Shown here: piece after piece, positions 12,504 through 24,102 of the stretch
Layout of the letters: each line of letters begins with the position of its first letter
How positions within the stretch are numbered: position 1 is the first letter of the stretch
Assembly (NCBI GenBank): GCA_032718565.1
Contig: JAVGVS010000021.1
Location: 2,369,384 to 2,433,383, forward strand
DNA from: Distichodus sexfasciatus
Taxonomy: Eukaryota > Chordata > Actinopteri > Characiformes > Distichodontidae
DNA length: 64,000 nt
Direction of reading: 5' to 3'
The notes under the pieces: model-generated
Seen by the model: only the letters and a program-made list of their open reading frames with translations
The model's database searches: none
Told to the model about the DNA's origin: nothing
Made by a program: the position numbers and the translations under genes

Positions 12504-14353
12504 TCCTCAAGGCTTCTTCAGCTCTAAGAACTATGAACTGAAGCTCTTAAGATTACCATGTCCTAGACAATTGAGAACATACACAGACCCGATGTATATG
12601 TTACAGACAGACTGGTTACTTTGGAAGGAATTAAAAAGACGTGGACCAAAGAGCACTAAACAAAGAACGATCGTGTTATAATTTAAACGTTTTTGTCCAC
12701 AGTGCACATTTCTTTGTATTAGGGCCGTACGGTGTCGGTAAAGTAATTTAGCAATATATTTATTTTTCACGATATATTTTGCGATATTCCAAAAATAGGA
12801 ATTGTAGCCAAATGACTTAAATAATTGTATTTAGAAAAAAGGAAAAAGCGAGTGTGACTTTATAGCGCAGTGCAACCCCCCCCCCAAAAAAAAAATAAAA
12901 TAAATAAATAAATATATAAAAAAAACCCACCAGCAATAATGATATTAAAATAAAAACTGAAAATTCACACCTTGTTATTTCTTGTACTGACAGTGGAGGT
13001 GTCCTGAGAGTGGAGCCTGTAGCGGAAGTGAGTCCACAGTTCACCATTGTTTTACTAACCATAAAATCATGTGGGCTTTGTGTGTCTTAGTTAGATGTTC
13101 CTATGTGCAAAACTATTATTTCAATCTTTTTAAATTACACTTTTTACTTGATCTATTAAGTTTTTCACCATCAGTACATGTCTGAAATTCCCTCTTGTGT
13201 TAAGTAAAAGACATTTTGTAGAATGACGTTTGTTTTGTCTCACTTTGCATTGCTTGTCCTGCTATGTGATTATTGCAAATGTGCCGATCAGGTTAATGAT
13301 GCTGAAACTATAAATTGTGCAGACATACTTTGTACACAATGCTTTACTACTTCATATGAAAAAAAAAGCATATTCTTCAGTTTTTTTCTAACTTGCATAG
13401 AAATGCACAATAGCCTTGTGGAGAGGTATTTTAAAACATACACTATGTCCCATTAGAGTTCATTTATTATAATGATGTTAGACATGTTCCAGTTAATTCA
13501 AAAAGACTGCAGTCTCTTGGTTTGGAATTTATAATTTATAAGCAAGGACATAAATGGTTTATAGGCTCAGCCTACTCACTTTCATTAGTGATAGTCATAA
13601 TGAAGGCAAGCAAATATATAAAGCATGAAGCATGCTCTTTTTTGTCCATGTGTAATCAGAGTATGGGTAGAGGAGGTAGACCAATGTGTTAACTGGAAAA
13701 GATCCAAATGTGCTGTGGAGATTTTATATTGGTGATATACTTGAAGACACTTTATCTAGATTCAGAATGGAAGCAATGGTGGCATTTTTGAGCAGTTCTT
13801 GTAGGATATCTGGTAATTGTTTTTTTTTAATTTCCCAGCATTTGTGTTGGTGTGGAACATGTTGGCTCCTGTTGTCCATAGGGACATCTTAATACAAAAA
13901 TATTGTCATGTGTTATTGGTGGGGATAAGACCTCTGCAGTCAGTCCTGTCTGTGCCTGTGTTCACAAAAACAACAACATCCATCCAGAAGGATGGTTCAT
14001 TTTATGTTGCTTGGCTTGAAGGTTTCTTGGTTGCCATGATTCATAACAAATTCTGGTTTGTCTGAACAATTAAAAGTTCTGTGGTCTGTTCATAACATAA
14101 ACTGGAAAACCTACTGGACCGTCAGCTTGTAATATTGAGTAGTGGTTGCCCAGGAAAAAAGTGTGTATTTAAGCAGTTACATTTTCTATATGTAATGATC
14201 CTCCAGCTCACCATTATCCCACCTTTAATTTGCTGGATGACTACAAAATGTTTAGCATGTGGTCTGTCAAATATAGTAGACAAATAGAATATATCCTATG
14301 TTTTATATGCTCTGCAACTATATCATTAGGACCTACATTTCTAACTATTATAA
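12504..14353. other. Intergenic, no gene seen
   Basis: AT-rich sequence. Around 12721-12800, AGGGCCGTACGG followed by GATATATTTTGCGATATTCC resembles the end of an old DNA transposon, but no partner end was found. Open frames are short and protein-unlike. Confidence 0.4.
12876..12895. repeat. Poly-C followed by poly-A tract
   Basis: Ten Cs run directly into nine or ten As. Confidence 0.85.
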
Positions 14354-14387
14354 TTTTATGACATTTCTAACTAGAAATGTCATAAAA
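14354..14387. repeat. Perfect 16-bp hairpin with 2-base loop
   Basis: TTTTATGACATTTCTA is followed two bases later by its exact reverse complement. It lies ten bases before a MITE boundary. Confidence 0.9.
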
Positions 14388-14396
14388 CAGATAATG

Positions 14397-14690
14397 GGCC
14401 TCATTTACCTATATATTCTAATTTCTTTCAGTTTCAAAGAGTACAACTGTAAAACTGCTCATGACAATGTAATTGAAGAAAACCCCTTAATGTAATATTT
14501 TGCTCACATGCAATTATGTTGCAAAATATTCGAGCAAGAGTGCTTTACATTATTCAGAGATTCTATCCTTCTTTCCCCTAAGAAAATCTCAAATAAGAAA
14601 AAAATTGTGAATGTCAAAATCTTTGTGAAAACTGAATAAGAGGGTTTTAAGAACATATTTTCTTCTTAAGAGTAGTTGGTAAATGAGGCC
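14397..14690. mobile_element. Small inverted-repeat element (MITE)
   Basis: GGCCTCATTTACC at 14397-14409 is matched by its exact reverse complement GGTAAATGAGGCC at 14678-14690, giving a 294-base unit with 13-base perfect ends. The interior is AT-rich and non-coding. Flanks (ATAATG and AATTGT) do not show an unambiguous target duplication, so the superfamily is not settled. Confidence 0.65.
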
Positions 14691-15579
14691 AATTGTTTTT
14701 AACTAGACATTCCGATATAGTATGTTCACTATATTCTGATACTGTATTGGATACTGTGGATACTGTACTGTAAAAAGCGTGGTTTATGTTGTTTGGTTAT
14801 GCAATGTTCACTCAGAGGAGAACCACTTTCTACTTTGATTTCTGATCTCCCTTCCCCCTCTTTATCCTCTGTTCCTTGCCGTTTCCACATCCCTCTCCCT
14901 CATTTAGACTCACCATATTTGCCTTTCTATTCCATCATTTGTAAAGTGGGTCAGTCAAGGTTGTAGGGGAAATTCTGAGATTAGAGATATAAATCAATGT
15001 CAATATTGTTTCACAAAATTATTCAATTGAAATTACTGTATCTTGTAAAATAATAAAACAGTGTCAAGATATTTTAAAGTTGCCAGGTCAGTACATATGT
15101 GTGTGAAAATTTATCTACTGTGAATAAAAAATTCTTTATTATGGGATATGTCCACATATTCAGATTCTTACAACATACACTTAACAAATCTTACAACATA
15201 GACTAAAAAATCTTCCAAATAGACTCTAAACATTCTTAGTGTCACTAATCAACAAATACCATTTTCAGACATTTCCAAACAAAAATAAGTGATTTGTTAA
15301 TTCACATGAATGTCTATTTAACTGACAGAAGACATTTTCAAATGTTGTTTGGAGAAACTTTATTGCATTTTAAGTTTTAGGTATTTTATATAAATATAAA
15401 CAAAGTTAGAATCGGCTGCCTGCAACACTCAAGTTGGGAAAGAGGCAGGTTTTACATTGTGCTATATCACCTTTCCTTTTACTAACACTTTTAATCATTT
15501 GGAAAAGAAGGATATTAACTGTGGGAGTTTTGCAATTAGACATTTTTAACATTTATTTAATGGAAGACTTTAGCAACTT

Positions 15580-15727
15580 CTACTCATGATGTGGCATACA
15601 TTTTCAACTGGGGTCACATCTGGACTTGCAGCAGGCCAGTCAAGTATACACACTCTGTGCCTACAAAGCCATGGTAATAGAGACTGTGTAGAATGAGGCC
15701 TCACATTGTTCAGCTGGAATGAGCAAT
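15580..15727 (-). pseudogene. IS630/Tc1-mariner transposase fragment
   Basis: Read on the minus strand, the frame contains NNVRPH followed by CILDWPAASPDVTPVENV. This matches the D-N-x-x-P-H ... LDWP-x-x-SPD-x-x-P-x-E signature around the second and third catalytic acidic residues of this superfamily. The second catalytic Asp appears replaced by Asn. No inverted ends were found nearby, so this is an old isolated fragment, unrelated by sequence to the other Tc1/mariner copies in the window. Confidence 0.7.
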
Positions 15728-15921
15728 CAGGGAGACATCATCTTAGTGGCATCATATGTTTATCTAAAATCCCAATATGCACCTTTACCCACCCTTTTAT
15801 ACCCAGTCACGACACCTCTCCTACTACCATTTAGTCTGCTTATTGTAAAGTCTTTAGAACTTCTTTTACTGTTCACGTCTATTCTGTTCACCTCTCTATT
15901 TTATTTAAACTCCCTCAAAAC

Positions 15922-15943
15922 TTATTATTATTATTATTATTAT
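15922..15943. repeat. (TTA)n microsatellite
   Basis: About seven TTA units inside a T-rich tract. Confidence 0.8.
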
Positions 15944-16193
15944 TTTTATTTTTTTTATTGCTGACACCAAATGCTTACATTGTCTAGATTTACAAAATAC
16001 AATTTAGCTGGTAGGTAATACCTTTGTTTGTACTTAACTTGTTAGTTAAATAAAAATTCTCAGGAAATAAAAATCACAGATTTTTGTTTTGCCTGTCTGG
16101 AATGAAGTTTGCATATCAACTTACAAATAGTGAAATGGGAAGCGTGTTTGTTGAAACAGCAGTCAATAAGCGTTGTTCGTGGACGTTCACAAC

Positions 16194-16265
16194 TAGGGAT
16201 GTAACAATACATTAATCTACACCAATACATTGATTCAATGATAAACGAGCCCATAGGATCAATCC
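16194..16265. mobile_element. hAT-like terminal fragment
   Basis: TAGGGATGTAACAATAC followed by ATTAATCTAC and CATTGATTCAATG resembles the 5' end of a widespread fish hAT family. No matching right end was found within the next kilobase, so it is a fragment or the far end has decayed. Confidence 0.45.
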
Positions 16266-16945
16266 AAAATGAAAAAATCAGTTAGACATCATGTATATTG
16301 TAAAGTCATTTTATATTCAACATGAGATCTATTTTTATTAAAAGAGTACATTGTTTTCATTTAAATGTTTAGCACAGTAATAAAAATGTCAAATGCCTAT
16401 TTTAGTTTCTTTTTGTGGTCTGATTTGAATGGAAGTGATAGTGCTAATTCATATCATAGCAGACTTTGTGACATAGGCAGACATCGAATCATAGTCTTCT
16501 GAACTGATATACTGTACTTGACCTTCTTAAAACTAATGGATTAATTAAAACAAAACACCAGATTTACTGGTTATCAAAAATAATCCTTAATTGCAGCTCT
16601 TATATAGTTTATTATATATTAACATATTAAATACATGTTATGTCTATGACATACATTATTATATTAGATTAGATATATGATAAACATGCAACATATAATA
16701 TCCCTTTAATAATGATGTATTCTTAACAAAGTAGTTTGTCCAAGTAGTAGACATAGACTAAGTAGTGTTCATCAGCATTTGAATATTTATCTATTCAATC
16801 TTGTCTTGGTTTTCTTTGTGTGCTGACTTTTATTTTGACAGAATAAATCACATGACTATCTTACGGCCGCAGTTGTTATCACGTGTTTGCAGTGCAAGCA
16901 ACCATTCCCCTATCTGTGCACCCCCTTGTGGCCATTAGAGGAAGT

Positions 16946-17097
16946 ATACCTTCAAATGGAACATAGAACATAGAATGTAAGGGATAACGGGATAAATAAA
17001 TACACAAATCTACCACGTATACCTTCAAATGGAACATAGAACATCTGGGAGTTTTATGTAAGGGACAGCAGGATAAATAAATACACAAATCTACCAC
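16946..17097. repeat. Two-copy tandem duplication
   Basis: The words GTATACCTTCAAATGGAACA and GATAAATAAATACACAAATC each occur twice in the same order, about 72-86 bases apart. The first unit lacks, or the second gained, a few bases around CTGGGAGTTTTAT. Confidence 0.75.
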
Positions 17098-17302
17098 ACA
17101 ACGAAATCCTTACAGAGAAGAACATGCCGACAAACTGCACTACTTACATCTTGAGGTTGACTCGGGTAAGTCATGCTTGTCGTAATGATGTGAATTGTTT
17201 CGCCAAATGTCCACAGATAATTAAAAAGCAGTTTCACATCAGAGGTATCAAATAATGTTTATAGTAGCAAAAAAAATTCCACTCTCAAATATACCTCATG
17301 CT

Positions 17303-17402
17303 CAGGGAGGAGTGCCTGGGTGGGACCTCTCTCATGAGTACCTCAGTGATATTTTTACCAGTTCAGGACTTACCGGCGACTTTCTGATCATATTCTTGTA
17401 GA
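17303..17402 (-). mobile_element. tRNA-derived SINE (family A), fragment
   Basis: The minus-strand sequence holds TGATCAGAAAGTCGCC and ACTGAGGTACTCATGAGAG, the middle of the same SINE family as at 1299. Both ends are missing. Confidence 0.5.
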
Positions 17403-18174
17403 TAAGATGAAAAAAAAATAATTTAAATATTTATAATGATAAGAACAATAAGAAATAAGAATAATTTGTTAAAAAAAACCCGTTAATTATCAGAGTTATT
17501 GCATGTATTAACATAAAAACATTCCCAGACCTACTTTGAATATATTTTCTGGCAGTGCCTCTCCGAACATAAATGGCTACCTCCCTTAGAAAAATGACTG
17601 AAATCTGAACATTTGCACAGGGTTGCAGTGGTGAGACAGCCACAACCATACGTTTACATTTTCAGTGTCATTCATGTGCCTTGTGGCCCCCTTCAGCAAA
17701 GGGGCGTGTATCCCTCACTTGGGCAGGGCCGGCGCTTCCATAACGCGCATCACACACTGCGCGTATCACCGTAATCATAATGATTATAACGACGACATAT
17801 TTAAAATAAAGATATGAACTATAATAATAGATATGAGCAATACAAAACTAACATATTTGCTTAAGAAAAAGAATTATAGCCTGTCCGCCCCCCTCTCCAA
17901 TCGCTGTTGTGCCCCACTTTAATATAGTGGTGGTGCTTTTACTTTTGTATTTTAATTTATTTTATTTAATATCTGTTGTTAATTATTATTATTATTATGT
18001 AATTAAAAACCCTTTTATTATTATTATATACAGATTGGTTAATTGATTTAATTATATGTTACACCTGTGTTTGCCTTGTTCCTAGTTTCTTGATCGGTTT
18101 ATTTAACTGGTTCCTGTTTTAGACCCTAACCTCAGCTTACAATATTCTGTTTATCTTTTGGTTTAGCATTTGTA
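17403..18174. other. Intergenic, no gene seen
   Basis: AT-rich, with a short (TTA)n tract near 17977-17998. A GC-rich scrap GGGCAGGGCCGGCGC near 17724 may be an old transposon end, but this is unconfirmed. Confidence 0.4.
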
Positions 18175-18726
18175 CAGTACTGTGCAAAAGTTTTAGGCAG
18201 GTGTGAAAAAATCCTGTAAACAAAGAATGCTTTCAAAAATGGAAGTGTTAATCATTTATTTTCATCAATCAACAAAATGCAGTGAATGAACAAAAGAGAA
18301 ATCTAAATCAAATCAATATTTGGTGTGACCACCCTTTGCCTTCAAAACAGCATCAATTCTTCTAAGTACACTTGCACACAGTTTTTGAAGGAACTCGGCT
18401 GGTAGGTTGTTCCAAACATCTTGGAGAACTAACCACAGATCTATAATCCTATAATCCTACAAAATAATATAATGACTACAAAATAATATAATGACTATAA
18501 TCCTACAAAATCCCTGACTTTGTGCAAGTGTACCTATAAGAATTGATGCTGGTTTGAAGGCAAAAGGTAGTAACACCAAATATTGATTTGATTTAGATTT
18601 TTCTTTTGTTCGCTCACTTTGCATTTTGTAAATTGATAAAAATAAACAATCATTATTTATATTTCTGAAAGCATTCTTTGTTTATAACATTTTTTCACAC
18701 CTGCCTAAAACTTTTGCACAGTACTG
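18175..18726. mobile_element. Foldback mariner/Tc1 derivative, copy 1
   Basis: The unit begins CAGTACTGTGCAAAAGTTTT and ends with the exact inverse, with TA on each side, the target duplication of this superfamily. The two halves are inverted copies of each other for about 225 bases with scattered differences. Each arm thus carries an outer terminal repeat plus the last part of a transposase gene pointing outward. The element is an end-to-end inverted duplication with no intact gene and would fold into a long hairpin if transcribed. Confidence 0.85.
18316..18440 (-). pseudogene. mariner-type transposase C-terminal remnant in the left arm
   Basis: On the minus strand the frame reads LQDVWNNLPAEFLQKLCASV, then LRRIDAVLKAKGGHTKY and a stop. 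This is the usual C-terminus of a fish Tc1/mariner transposase. Everything upstream, including the DDE triad, is absent. Confidence 0.75.
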
Positions 18727-19741
18727 TATGTGTTTCAGTTGAGTTATTGTCCTATTTAGGCCTGTCTCTCCTTTTTGGCTCTGTCGGTCCACTGTTACGC
18801 TACCCGATGTTGGTGTTGTGGTTTTGTGTTTTTGAAGAGAAGCAGAGAAGATTTTGTTTATTGTTTTGGAGGCCATTGGGCCTCTTCGAATTTTATTCAA
18901 ACAGAAGCTTGCATTGGTGCCACTAAGCCTTGTGTTTCACCAGTGTAAGAGACAGTAATGTTTTCCTTTATGTATAAGAGTGTTCGAGAGTGTGTGAGCT
19001 ATATTTATAAAGACTGAGAGTGTGTATGTGAGTGTTAATATATGCATGCAGGTGGGTGTGTGAGTGCACTTTAAGCAGAGTTACTTATTACTGGTCAAGC
19101 AGAAGTGGCCCATCACATAATAAAAGTCAAGAGGATTTACCCACAACGCTTTGTTCATAGAGGAATAAATTGTTTTCTTTAGACCCACTCTCTAAATTAA
19201 TTCTGTAACAACAACAGAAGTTAAAAGAAAGGCCTTTGAAGAATTTTAATGATGTATGTGCACAAATGTGCACAAATTGTGCAGCAAATAAATCATTAAA
19301 GCTTTTCACAATGCGTGTGTATGTGTGTGTAGCATGAAGCAGACATTATGACATTGGATCCGCTTTGGCTGCATGTATTTTGCGTACACTGGTGTGTTAG
19401 TGTGTATGCATGCCTGGGTGTAATATCGCAAGCGTGAAATGATCCCGTCATTCTTCATTTCTCGGCCCCTAGGACCTCGCAGCTGATGTTTGACGCAGCT
19501 CAGAGCTGAGAGAGCTTCTTGCTGAGTCACCGTGTCCCAGGAGGGCTGCTCCACTCCCAGAACCATATGCACAGATGCATTGTGCGCCTGATAATGAGTG
19601 AGTCAGGAATAACATTTGAATGGATCATATTGTGAGATATTGCTTATCTCCCTACCAAAAATTGGCAGGGAAAAGTACCTGAATAGAGGGTGGTTTTAAC
19701 ATGGGATTGCTTCATGGCACCCTACAGATAACACTCCTGTT

Positions 19742-19915
19742 GGGGCAGTGGTGGTGTAATGATTAAGGATTTGCCCCAGTGATAGGAGTGTCGCTGGATC
19801 AAATCCGGGACCAGTAAAGATAACATGAGCAAAGTACTTTCCGCTAGCACTGGTCCCTAGGACAGTGCCCATTGCAGCTACCCACTGCTCCTGGTCAAAT
19901 GTCAAGGTCACTTTT
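19742..19915 (+). mobile_element. tRNA-derived SINE (family A), degraded copy
   Basis: Starts GGGGCAGTGGTGGTGTAATG (A-box region), then GGATCAAATCCGGGACC (B-box region), then the body words CTACCCACTGCTCCTGG. The tail seen in other copies is shortened. Confidence 0.65.
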
Positions 19916-20013
19916 TCTTAGAATTTAATCATTATCCTCTGAATTTTTCATATTGAAACTATTACAGATCTTATACACATTCAGTGTAAAAGACAATTTC
20001 AAGATCATAATTG

Positions 20014-20254
20014 TAGATTGAATACTGCATCCAAATTGTTTCTCTTTCTACTTCTAGTTTAAAGTTTACATTTAATACTCCATTTCTAATTTAAAGTGTA
20101 TATTGTATATTCTATTCATATATTGTTTATTCTATGTGTCTTATTTGTTCTTTGTTGTTTGCACTGTGAAAACTGGAGCCACGTCGTCTCATCTCCCTTT
20201 ATACCTGTACAGTACATAGCAGAGATGTCAATAAAGTTTACTTTAACTTTTGAA
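20014..20254 (+). mobile_element. LINE 3' end
   Basis: The tract ends TGCACTGTGAAAACTGGAGC, then CACGTCGTCTCATC, then ATGTCAATAAAGTTTACTTT. This is the familiar 3' tail of a fish non-LTR retrotransposon, with AATAAA close to the end. Only the untranslated tail is present, as is usual for 5'-truncated insertions. Confidence 0.6.
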
Positions 20255-21979
20255 AGTGTGCATAGTTCTTCACCGCCTATACTAGACACATGGCTATCCT
20301 TGAGGTTTCAGCAAGGTCAAACTTGTGCATCTCTCTATGTATACTATCTGATGGCTCTACTAAAGAATCCCTTATTGGAGGCATTTCCAGTCCAGCTCAT
20401 GAAAAAATGACTGTCCTGCCGATAGTGGTTTGAACCTTAATCTAGAACACTTTGATTTAGTCTTCAAAAGCTCCTGGAGATATTCATTAAAGGCATTAGG
20501 TATGTTTGATCAAGGAAATGAGTTCTGCAGGAGACTGCCTTACCAGGAAAAAATACTTACCCTGAGGTAATGTTACATACCTTGGAATGACTAGACACGA
20601 TAACCTATTGCAGTTACACAGAGAAGCAAAAAGTCGCATACAGATGATAAATTCAGCTATGGAGAGGTTTCAGTGTGCCAGCACATGTTGAAACTAATAT
20701 ACAGTAAGCGGGAATATAAGTAACAAATTGTGACCAGGTCTCTTGGCTGTAGTGTCTTAAGCCTGATTTATTTTCTCCATTACCACAGTTGCCTTGAAAA
20801 TTGCCCCAGCAGCACGGCCATAGAATATGAGGAGGCATCAAGGTCATCTAACAAGAAAAGTGGGTAAAAAATGTGTCCTATCACATAATAGCATGCAAAG
20901 CTACTACCAATATCCCTAATGGACACTTGTCACAGTAATAAGACAGTCTTCTTAAACCCATTTTATTTGAAATACACTTGTATATCCATTATCTTACTTA
21001 CAGCAATGAAATGTAAGCACTATTTCAGATATCTTCGGCAACTAATATGCCTTATCTTCCATGTAATGCAAATCCACGAAGACATGCAGTGAACTGTACA
21101 GAGCTATGGTTTAAAATGAATTACTTCATTCAAATAGTTTAACCTAAGCCATATTACATTCAATTACATGATTAACTCGCCATTACTCACCCATTTATTG
21201 ATCTAACAAAGGAACAAAACTTGTTAAAACCTTGGAGCCTTGGAGGATGCTGTCAAGTCCATCAAGAGATATTGGTCTTCTAGAGTTATGATGCCCCTGC
21301 ACTTTGTGACCCCAGTTTCCTCAGAGATAGATGATATAAATATGAGGTCTATGGCCAATTTTAGTAGAACTGATAAATCAAAGTCAGAAACCGTATGTGG
21401 GTGTATAGATGGCATTTGAAAGGTAATCATCCACTCAACACCAATTTTGTTATTTTGAGAAGTACCTAGAACAAAAAAAAAGTTTTGACAGCTACCTATG
21501 AAAAGACAAATGTGTTAGTCACAAAAATCCTGTCTCCTTTTTTAAATTTGTTCTGTGAAAGTCATGATCTGTAGGGGTCTCACCTCCTCTACTGTTCTCT
21601 CATCCTCCATTATATTATGAAACAGAGAGACCTGCAGAGAGCTACATTGTTTGGATGGCTTTTCTTTAACCTTGCAGAAAGAGATTGTCCTTGCTCTCCA
21701 CAGTCTTCCTACAACTGAACATGTATTCTAGAATTGACTGTTGCACCCAAAAGTGAAGGACAAAACAGATTTATGTGTGCTTGAAAGCCACTTTTAACTG
21801 ATAAACTGCAATGAAGTCTTTGAAAAGCTCCTGATTTTCACATAATTGTGTTTATTACTCTATTACTGCCATTGAATGGCTGGAATGGAAGCCTACTGTA
21901 ACTTTTTTACAAAACAACACATTTGATAAGAAGTCCCATTTGACAGTATTTAGTATCTCTTGAAAAAAAGAAAAGAGAA
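20255..21979. other. Intergenic, no gene seen
   Basis: AT-rich single-copy sequence. No repeat or exon could be recognised. Confidence 0.4.
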
Positions 21980-22194
21980 GCAGTTGCTATTGTAATGGTT
22001 AGGGAGTCGGCCCCGTGATCGTAGGGTCGTGTGTTAAAGATGATGTACTTGTGAGAAAGGTACCATCCTCAAGCACTTTGCAATGCCAAAGCTGCCCACT
22101 GCTCCTTCACAGATGGGTAAATACAGAGGTCACATTTCATTGTGGTGTACTGTGTGCTGTACTGTGCTGTTCACAATGACAATCACTCATTTAA
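21980..22194 (+). mobile_element. tRNA-derived SINE (family A)
   Basis: Starts GCAGTTGCTATTGTAATGG, contains CTGCCCACTGCTCCTTCAC and ATGGGTAAATACAGAGGTCAC, and ends TTCACAATGACAATCACTC. It matches the minus-strand copy at 1299 across its length, with a decayed B-box. Confidence 0.75.
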
Positions 22195-23450
22195 AACTCC
22201 AAAACATTCTAAAATTAGCTATTGGCAAAAAGAGTGCTGTTGAAGAAACTGAAATATAAGCAGAAGACAGTAATAAAGCTGTACACTGTGATTTTTTTTA
22301 CAGACCATTTCAAGTTCTTGTATTGTGCATAACATAATAACATAACATTTTCAAATGCTGATCATTGACAAATCTTTTGTCTGTGCCGTATCAATTAACC
22401 AGCAGAGGGCAATGTTGTTCTATTTCCTATACAAGGTTTTTAACTGTCAAGTTGCCGCTCAGCAAATGGCAAAGCTTTTCCTGCTTTCCTTGGGCAGCTA
22501 AACATCAGACCAGTATCTAATATATAGTTTGAGATCAAACTAAAATGTATTCTGTAGGAAATAAACCATTGAGGCTGTTATCATGGAATCTGATGTTTAA
22601 GGTCAAATGAAAAGATTCTAAAATAGTAGAAAAAAAATCATACTCACCATTGCACGCCGCTTGAAAATTAATATTCTATTCATTCATTAGTGAAACAGGA
22701 TTCCATGTAAATAACAGCAGGTCATTCTCGTTATTCTCAGAATGTACAAAATGTTAACAATGCTACTGATAGTAAAATCACTATTCCTCTATGAGTCAGT
22801 CCCATTTTAAATAGAACAGCATAAAGTGTTTTGAATCTGCATCTTTTGCTTTGCTTCTGAGGGAAAAACATGATGGTAACCAGCAAAATCAGACACCAAC
22901 CCATCAAACCCCATGTAGCATGGCAGTGGCTCTTTTGGTGCAATGGCAAAAACTACTGATAGTCCAGGCAAGGTTGAGGATGCTTCATTACTGTTAAAGA
23001 AAGTGTCACAGCTGTAGAAGCCACTATGTGCACCAGGGAGGCACTTTCCCTAATAATCTGCTGACAAGTGATGCACCAACGGTCAAAAAACTTACAAGTG
23101 CAAAGAAACTTCTAAACTTCTTAATGGGAGGCACAGTAAAAATCATCCTCTGCTCACTCAAGCAAAAATGATACAAGAAATATTACAATACATAATCAAA
23201 GATTCAAATTAAACGTGTAATGGATAGATAACTGATTCATATGTAATGTTATTTATATGTACTTATATGTTCTAAAACGTCTATACTTCATGTCTAGCAA
23301 CATCAAATATAAGAGTATCTCATCTTGGGAATGTTTAAACATATAACCAGCAACAGTCCAATAAGTACCATTAAAAACATTTATCTACAGAAGATTCAGA
23401 GGAAAAATAATTGTGTGCAATGTTGAAATCATACCCTTTAACAGTTATGT
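22195..23450. other. Intergenic downstream of the kinase gene
   Basis: AT-rich sequence beyond the probable 3' end of the kinase transcript. No gene or clear repeat was seen. Confidence 0.4.
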
Positions 23451-23461
23451 TTTATTTTATT
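23451..23461 (-). terminator. Candidate polyadenylation signals of the kinase gene
   Basis: Two overlapping AATAAA hexamers occur on the minus strand about 320 bases past the stop codon. No transcript evidence is available, and AT-rich DNA yields such hexamers by chance. Confidence 0.35.
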
Positions 23462-23781
23462 TCTCAGATGTGCCAATGCAGCTGCTGAGTTGCGCAAGAG
23501 GCCTGTATAAGAAGAAGTTCTAATGTAAAACTTTTAACAGGCCTCTAACTAGCCTGACTTATCAATTTAAACCCTGATTAACTGAATTACAAATTAGAAT
23601 TTTATACTAGCAGTGGATAAATTACAGCAAATGTGGAGCTTGACCGAGTTCACATTTCACCATTTTAGTGTTGAGTAAGCACATATTTTAAGCAAATCTC
23701 TGAGACAGATGTCTCGCAGGGTCTCATGTGCCGCGTTGTGGTTTTTGGATGGAGTGTAGCCAGAATCTCAGAGCAAGACCA

Positions 23782-24102
23782 TCAAGCAGGAACCCTTACT
23801 TTATGCTGAGATATGCTAGTAATAAATTGATGTGATTTTTGACCTGAATAAGACAGTGGACTAATGGATGTTCGGGATTCTAGGATGAAGCCTGAGCTGG
23901 GGCTTCGGGAGGAGGCTCGTGAGGCCCGCTGACGGAGGTTCCTTGATATTGGCCGATGGAGGTTCTTGTTGGTGGAACCTCTAGCCATGGTGACAAGCCA
24001 GGGATGTTTGAGAGCTTGTTCTGCAGTCATTCGCTGCCCAGGACTGACAGTCAATAGATTCTCAATGAAGTCTTTGGCCTGGTTAGATATGGAACTCCAT
24101 GG
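23782..24102 (-). CDS. pskh1-like: Kinase exon 3: end of catalytic domain and C-terminal tail
   Basis: The acceptor is TCTTCCATCACAG. The exon begins PWSSISNQAKDFIENLLTV directly after GE of exon 2, matching the GEPWPS...AKDFI wording of PSKH1/2. It includes MTAEQALKHPWLVTMA (subdomain XI) and NLHRPISRNLRQRAS, then a Ser-rich tail ending KVRVPA and a stop. It has 106 codons. The tail is shorter and differs from the Arg/Ser-rich PSKH1 end. Confidence 0.92.
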   Translation of the reverse strand, partial: PWSSISNQAKDFIENLLTVSPGQRMTAEQALKHPWLVTMARGSTNKNLHRPISRNLRQRASRASSRSPSSGFILESRTSISPLSYSGQKSHQFITSISQHKVRVPA

